A stretch of DNA of 64,000 bases from Lachnospiraceae bacterium (GTDB lineage: Bacteria > Bacillota > Clostridia > Lachnospirales > Lachnospiraceae). The position numbers and the translations under genes are program-made. Position 1 is the stretch's first letter, and each line of letters begins with the position of its first letter. The stretch spans positions 964,501 to 1,028,500 of the forward strand of contig AP025573.1 of assembly GCA_022845895.1 (NCBI GenBank). Reading direction: 5' to 3'. Below are positions 60,120 to 64,000 of the stretch, in pieces. Under the pieces are notes generated by a model. The model did no database searches. It was not told where the DNA came from and worked only from the letters and a program-made list of their open reading frames with translations.

Positions 60120-60346
60120 TGCTCCGCCACCTCCCGTACTTCAATATGGTCGGCAATCCTTCTGCCCATGGCAAAGCGGGTGCCCCGGAACTTTGCCGTC
60201 AGGGATCCCTTTTTGTCATTGTTCAATACTGTAATCTGTGTACCTTCTGTCAGACCGAGCGCCTCGAGTCGGCGTTCCAGGCCAAGCTCGATATCAATCG
60301 ACTTGACCTCATAGGTCTGGTTGTTTTTTCCTTGCTTCAGTGTCAT
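60116..60346 (-). CDS. feoA: FeoA-type ferrous iron transport protein
   Basis: 76 residues of the SH3-like FeoA fold: GLERRLEALGLTEGTQITVLNNDKKGSLTAKFRGTRFAMGRRIADHIEV. It is a cytosolic activator partner of FeoB. The 4-bp overlap with feoB indicates coupled translation. A Fur box lies just upstream. Confidence 0.93.
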   Translation of the reverse strand: MTLKQGKNNQTYEVKSIDIELGLERRLEALGLTEGTQITVLNNDKKGSLTAKFRGTRFAMGRRIADHIEVREVAEQ

Positions 60347-60372
60347 ATCGGAATAGCTCCTATAATGTTATT

Positions 60373-60385
60373 GATAATTATTATC
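60373..60385. promoter_or_regulatory. Fur box upstream of feoAB
   Basis: GATAAT-T-ATTATC, flanked by T-rich symmetry, is the 6-1-6 core of a Fur box and lies 27 bp before feoA. Iron-dependent repression is expected. Confidence 0.75.
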
Positions 60386-60477
60386 TATTACATTGCATAT
60401 CATACCACTATTTGACGTAAATGGCAATGTGAAGTATACTATAAACACTATAAAAAGGAGCAGGATGGAGCGGACTT

Positions 60478-61287
60478 ATGCAGGTGTATTTTTTCATTTT
60501 ATATTTCTTCACTTACGGATTTCTCGGGTGGTGTACAGAGGTGGCTTATGCGACGACAAAGCAGCATAAGTTCGTAAACCGGGGATTTTTAAATGGCCCT
60601 ATATGTCCAATCTACGGCATCGGCGTCGGCGTTGTCGTACAGTTCCTGACACCGGTGAGGGAGAATCTCATCCTGCTTTATATTACGTCCACCTTACTTG
60701 TCACATTGATTGAATGGGTGACTGGTTTTCTGATGGACAAGATCTTCCATCACAAGTGGTGGGATTATTCTGGACAGCCGCTGAACATAGGCGGGTATGT
60801 CTGCCTGTTATTTTCACTCGTCTGGGGCGCAGCCTGCGTCTTGATTGTAAAAATAATCCATCCCCTCATACATAAGGGGCTTTCCCTGCTTCCGACAGCA
60901 GCTGGCATCATACTGATAGCTGTGCTTGGGGCAGTGCTCATATCAGACATCTATGTCACGGCATCCGGTATACTGAAGCTGAACCGGCGCCTGGAGATGA
61001 TGGAGCGGATTGCCGCAGAGCTGCGGGAGCTTTCTGATAAAGTGGGCGAGAATATCCATGAAAATGTGATGGAGACGATGGAAGTTACAGAAGAGATCAA
61101 AGAGAGACTGGAAGCAGCTACGGAAGAACAGAAAAGCCGGGTTGCAGATTTGAAAGAAAAATACAGAGAACTGGCGGAGCACGGGACAAAAGTGAGTAAC
61201 CGTCTGCTGAAGGCCTTCCCGAAGATGGAATCGAGAAAGCATAAAGATATATTGAAAGAGATTCAGATGAAGATACTTAAGAAATAA
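60478..61287 (+). CDS. CmpB-type membrane protein (putative ABC transporter permease family)
   Basis: 269 residues. The family start FILYFFTYGFLGWCTEVAYA is followed by KHKFVNRGFLNGPICPIYGIGVG and WDYSGQPLNIGGYVCLLFSLVWGAA, characteristic of the PF06541 group annotated as putative ABC transporter permease. It has five or six membrane helices and a long cytoplasmic coiled coil at the C-terminus (about 165-265). The stop codon at 61285-61287 directly precedes the first copy of the structured RNA element. Confidence 0.8.
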   Translation: MQVYFFILYFFTYGFLGWCTEVAYATTKQHKFVNRGFLNGPICPIYGIGVGVVVQFLTPVRENLILLYITSTLLVTLIEWVTGFLMDKIFHHKWWDYSGQPLNIGGYVCLLFSLVWGAACVLIVKIIHPLIHKGLSLLPTAAGIILIAVLGAVLISDIYVTASGILKLNRRLEMMERIAAELRELSDKVGENIHENVMETMEVTEEIKERLEAATEEQKSRVADLKEKYRELAEHGTKVSNRLLKAFPKMESRKHKDILKEIQMKILKK

Positions 61288-61312
61288 ATGGGGGTTTAGT
61301 GAAGTGGACGCC
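61288..61312 (+). ncRNA. Structured element copy 1, 5' piece (split by IS)
   Basis: 25 nt from ATGGGGGTTTAG through TGGACGCC. Removing the IS and one copy of its 8-bp target duplication joins this to 62817-63083 and gives 292 nt, the same length as copy 2. Confidence 0.6.
61305..61312. repeat. 8-bp target duplication TGGACGCC (left)
   Basis: Repeated at 62809-62816, flanking the intact IS256-type element exactly. Confidence 0.85.
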
Positions 61313-62808
61313 GACTTTGTCAAGTTAAGTGTGTAAATTTTATATTTTATTTTGGCAGCTGAATCTGATAGGTTCAGCTGCCATTTTGTCCAAAGTCCTC
61401 ATATGCATTCCTAAAAGAAGGCCTGGCTGTCCCCTGGATTCCGGTATCTGCATTTAGATATCCTCATATTTCTGCATCCGTGTATTCATTTTTGGGTCCA
61501 TCGACAGCTGGTTCCGTACCATCGCCCAGTTTGGTACAGGACGCCCCTTCCATTTTTTATAGAGTTCCGTAACACGTAGATATAGCAGCTTCAGCAATGC
61601 ATTTTCATGTGGAAACGCACCTTTCCGGGTCACTCTTCTAAAGCTTGAATTCACGCTTTCTATCGCATTCGTTGTGTACATCACCCTTCTCACCGCACTT
61701 CCGTACTGGAACAGCTGCGCTACATGCCCCCAGTTCCTTTCCCACACATCAATGGCACCCGGATACTGGCTCCAGGTTTGCCGGAACCTTTCAAACTCCC
61801 CCTCGGCTGCCTTTAGGCTGGCAGCTCCGTAGACCTTCCTTAAATGTGTGGTATATGTCTTGTAGTCCTTGCTTGGGACGTATTTGATGGAGTTGCGGAT
61901 CAGATGTACCATACATCTTTGTACCGTTACGTCTGTAAAGATTGCCCTGGCCCCTTCTTCCAGGCCGGAAACCCCATCCATGGAAATAAACAGGACATCC
62001 TCTACCCCACGGTTCTTGAGTTCATCAAATATCTGCATCCAGGTATGCTTGCTTTCGGACTCGTTCAGCCACAGGCCCAGCACATCCTTGATCCCGTTTA
62101 CATCATAGCCCAGGATCGCATACACTGCATAATTCTTTGTCTCGTAATCCTTGCGGATCGTCACATACATGCAGTCCACGAACAGGAATGTATAGAACTT
62201 TTTCAAAGGCCGGTTCTGCCATTCCGTCAGCTCGTCCAATACCTTATCGGTAATCTCTGAGATCGTTTCATGGGAGATGGAGAAGCCATAGATATCTTCA
62301 ATCGTGTCCGAGATGTCCCGCTGGCTCAGGCCTTTGGCATACATGGATATCACCTTATCCTCAATCCCCGAAACATCCCTTGTCCGCTTGGGAATCAGCT
62401 GGGGTTCAAAGCTCCCGTCACGATCCCGGGGCACATCAACGGGAATCTGGCCATAAGAGGTCTTTACATGTTTTGAGGTATAGCCGTTCCTTCTGTTGTC
62501 AGTGTCCTTGTAGCCATGCTCGCCCGCCTCGTAACCGAGATGCCCCTTCAGCTCTCCCTGGAGCATGGTTTCGAACATTGGGCCGAAGATTTCCTTAAGT
62601 GCCTCCTGCATATCTTCTTTCGTCTTCGGCTGGTAGTGCTCCATAATTGCCTGGGCAATCTCGGTACCCTTGGTGTTCTTCTTTTTTCTTGCCATAAGTG
62701 CTGTACTCATCTTTCTTTTTCCTTTCTGTGAGCATAGCACACCTTATACATAAAACAAAGTGTGCAATTAGATTAGTTTCTTAATTACACACTTTATCTT
62801 ACACGACC
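61313..62808 (-). mobile_element. IS256-type insertion sequence, intact copy (1496 bp)
   Basis: The element begins GACTTTGTCAAG and ends TTACACGACC with imperfect 24-bp terminal inverted repeats sharing GTGTGTAA. It is flanked by 8-bp direct repeats TGGACGCC. It is inserted in the 5' part of a structured noncoding element. A second, internally deleted copy is at 5501-6729. Confidence 0.92.
61454..62710 (-). CDS. IS256-family (mutator-type) transposase
   Basis: The frame is open from 62740, with the likely start at 62710 (MSTALMARKKKN) after AGGAAAAAGAAAG. The full 428-codon frame carries a complete DDE triad: Asp in LFVDCMYVTI, Asp in FISMDGVSG and Glu in TNAIESVNSSFR. VQRCMVHLIRNSIKYVP is the IS256 CxxxH signature. 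It is likely active and the source or sibling of the deleted copy at 5599. Confidence 0.92.
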   Translation of the reverse strand: MSTALMARKKKNTKGTEIAQAIMEHYQPKTKEDMQEALKEIFGPMFETMLQGELKGHLGYEAGEHGYKDTDNRRNGYTSKHVKTSYGQIPVDVPRDRDGSFEPQLIPKRTRDVSGIEDKVISMYAKGLSQRDISDTIEDIYGFSISHETISEITDKVLDELTEWQNRPLKKFYTFLFVDCMYVTIRKDYETKNYAVYAILGYDVNGIKDVLGLWLNESESKHTWMQIFDELKNRGVEDVLFISMDGVSGLEEGARAIFTDVTVQRCMVHLIRNSIKYVPSKDYKTYTTHLRKVYGAASLKAAEGEFERFRQTWSQYPGAIDVWERNWGHVAQLFQYGSAVRRVMYTTNAIESVNSSFRRVTRKGAFPHENALLKLLYLRVTELYKKWKGRPVPNWAMVRNQLSMDPKMNTRMQKYEDI

Positions 62809-62816
62809 TGGACGCC

Positions 62817-63083
62817 GCTGGGGAGGTATGGGGCAGATGCTCCGATGCGTCCGGGAACTGCGACTATCACACAGATTCCTAAGCCTGTGGGGTGTTCGCC
62901 GATGGCGGCTCTCACCCCACAAGCCAAGGAATCTGGTGAGGATTCTTAAGTCCCTTCCGCTTACACCTTCGCATCTGTCCCATACCTCCCCTTCGGCTAT
63001 CTACTTTACTGGCATGGGCGGGGGCGGTTGTGTAACGCTATTGGCTGATGGAAGGGATTTGGTTGTGTCAGCATAGTGATAAA
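62817..63083 (+). ncRNA. Structured element copy 1, main piece
   Basis: 267 nt. A 21-bp helix (62820-62840 with 62971-62991, one G.U) encloses a 23-bp helix (62872-62894 with 62913-62935, about three mismatches) whose apical part reads CGCCGATGGCGGCT. Single-stranded stretches (TGCTCCGATGCG, CGACTAT, GCTATCTACTT, GTGATAAA) are shared with copy 2, while helix sequences differ but remain paired. No open frame fits. It follows the CmpB gene on the same strand. Identity unknown; comparison with known Rfam families is needed. Confidence 0.65.
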
Positions 63084-63118
63084 GGGCTAAGCCCTTTGCC
63101 GAAAAGAAATCCTAATAT

Positions 63119-63184
63119 AAGAAGAGCCGGAATCAGGTACGGGGATGTTGAGATGACATCCCCTGCCTGGTTCCGGCTCTTCTT
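63119..63184. terminator. Large bidirectional hairpin between the two RNA copies
   Basis: AAGAAGAGCCGGAA and TTCCGGCTCTTCTT form the outer stem, with inner CAGG/CCTG and GGGGATGT/ACATCCCC. It lies between the convergent RNA copies and can stop transcription from both sides. Confidence 0.8.
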
Positions 63185-63314
63185 GTAGCAACGGCGTGCT
63201 CGCCTCGATGCAATTGATTCACAACGAACATATTCGCCAGCCTGATTCATATGGACTTGCAAAACTCTTATCATTCATCTGATCTTTGTGTTATTCACAT
63301 TAAGCTTGCGATAT

Positions 63315-63606
63315 TTTATCACTCAACTGACGCAGCCGGCGTTCATCCGCTGGCCAGTAACGTCACACAGCCGCCCTTGCCCTTGTTAAGTGAAGTAGAT
63401 AGCGGGCGGGGAGCCGGGTGGGAGATGCGCAGGTGCAAGCGGAAGAGGCGGAGAATCCTTTCCGTAGCCCTTATCCTGCGGGATGCAAGCCGCAATCGGC
63501 GTGCATTATGCAGGGTTAGGGCTACGTGAAATAGTCGGAGCCTCGAACGCATCGGAGCAGATGCCACCCGGCTCCCTGTCCGCAGCCACTTTACTTAAAC
63601 CCCCAT
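63315..63606 (-). ncRNA. Structured element copy 2 (292 nt)
   Basis: Reverse strand counterpart of copy 1, same overall length. The outer helix here is GGGAGCCGGGTGG/CCACCCGGCTCCC (63409-63421 with 63564-63576). The inner helix is CGTAGCCC..CCTGC with its complement (63463-63479 with 63510-63526), and the apical loop is CGCCGATTGCGGCT. The helices use different bases from copy 1 but keep pairing, while unpaired motifs are conserved. Its 5' end overlaps the last codons of the NSS transporter gene. Confidence 0.65.
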
Positions 63607-64000
63607 TTTCTTCCGGTGCACGAGGTAGGACTGCACCATCAGATAGCCCGGGTAGATGAGGCAGAATACCGGCAGCAGGTAGTTTGCCGGGAATCCGAGC
63701 TTTTCCAGATAACCGTCTACAAGTATGAAGATGACGATGAGCGGCAGTACATAAGAGATATATCCCCTTGTCCAGTTGGGCAGCTTAAGCCCTTTGCCGC
63801 AGTTGACTTCTTCGCTGTATTTCTTCCAGCCCCATCCATAGCGGTAGGTGCAGAACAGCAGATACAGCAGAGAGCCAAGCGGAAGCAGCGTATTGGATAC
63901 GATGAAGTCCTCAAGGTCCTGTACGGTGCTCCCTGCGCCGAAGGGCTGGAAACCGCTTAATAGGTTGAACCCAAGGGCACATGGAAGGGAGAGCAGTATG
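63595..64000 (-). CDS. Sodium-dependent transporter, NSS/SNF family (C-terminal part)
   Basis: 134 C-terminal residues; the start is beyond the right edge. They include ALGFNLLSGFQPFGAGSTVQDLEDFIVSNTLLPLGSLLYLLFCTYRYGWGW and LPNWTRGYISYVLPLIVIFILV, the last membrane helices of NSS-type Na+:amino acid symporters. The stop codon (63595-63597) lies within the first bases of the RNA element. Confidence 0.8.
   Translation of the reverse strand, partial: ILLSLPCALGFNLLSGFQPFGAGSTVQDLEDFIVSNTLLPLGSLLYLLFCTYRYGWGWKKYSEEVNCGKGLKLPNWTRGYISYVLPLIVIFILVDGYLEKLGFPANYLLPVFCLIYPGYLMVQSYLVHRKKMGV

Overview
The window looks like a chromosomal segment of an anaerobic Lachnospiraceae-type Firmicute (Clostridium scindens/Dorea-like; the genus is an inference). 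Supporting signs are strong AGGAGG ribosome sites, an oxygen-free metabolism (glycyl-radical 4-hydroxyproline dehydratase, class III ribonucleotide reductase, carbamate kinase, single-cluster ferredoxin), a YlmC/YmxH-NrdR pair, Spo0A C-terminal-domain proteins and lipoproteins with LAGC-type lipoboxes.

Layout. (1) 1-1450: a UPF0145 gene (cut by the window edge), dapB and tRNA-Pro(GGG). (2) About 1.5-17 kb is an AT-rich accessory region that begins with a tyrosine integrase abutting the tRNA. It holds a broken IS110 element with a structured 5' noncoding region, a lone receiver-domain protein, an internally deleted IS256-type element inserted in a terminator, a RelE/Phd-type toxin-antitoxin pair and an XRE regulator. 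Next comes an operon (7920-13833) of lipoproteins and a membrane protein around an ECF sigma factor fused to a transmembrane, extracytoplasmic domain, preceded by two near-identical ECF-like promoters. Several genes here are relics with internal deletions (IS110, IS256, a zinc-ribbon lipoprotein, an XRE regulator, a GNAT acetyltransferase, a lincosamide-type nucleotidyltransferase). (3) 15-31 kb is mixed: an epimerase-like gene, a DUF4352 lipoprotein, TspO, two standalone Spo0A-C proteins, GntR-lactate dehydrogenase, MerR-BtrH-S41 peptidase (the peptidase decayed), tRNA-Gly(CCC), carbamate kinase, ferredoxin, an XRE/membrane pair and a NatAB-like ABC exporter.

(4) 30.5-41.2 kb is core-like: ylmC, nrdR, truA, exoA, an SDR gene, a large RND transporter with a coiled-coil insertion, an HD-type (p)ppGpp hydrolase, DUF1284, bioY with a BirA-type operator, a membrane-anchored MerR protein and a DUF1848 protein. 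(5) 41.4-51.8 kb is an anaerobic metabolism block. hypE-hypD makes pyrroline-5-carboxylate from 4-hydroxyproline; proC, next to its own GntR gene, would reduce it to proline. Between them lie acyP, a TetR gene, nrdG, an nrdD with a fused redoxin domain, and a thioredoxin reductase gene. NrdR boxes lie ahead of nrdD, matching the nrdR gene 15 kb upstream. (6) 52.4-60.4 kb: a WYL regulator, membrane proteins, a PHP protein, an alcohol/aldehyde dehydrogenase pair and feoAB with a Fur box. (7) 60.5-64 kb: a CmpB-type membrane protein, then two convergent, diverged copies of a 292-nt structured noncoding element. One copy is interrupted by an intact 1496-bp IS256-type element. The end of an NSS-family transporter gene closes the window.

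The most unusual items are the paired structured RNA element, the membrane-fused sigma factor with its repeated promoters, the operators shared between distant genes (TTGTATTA-N6-TAATACAA, TTGTATACAA, the GTTCAATAAG repeat), and the run of internally deleted genes.
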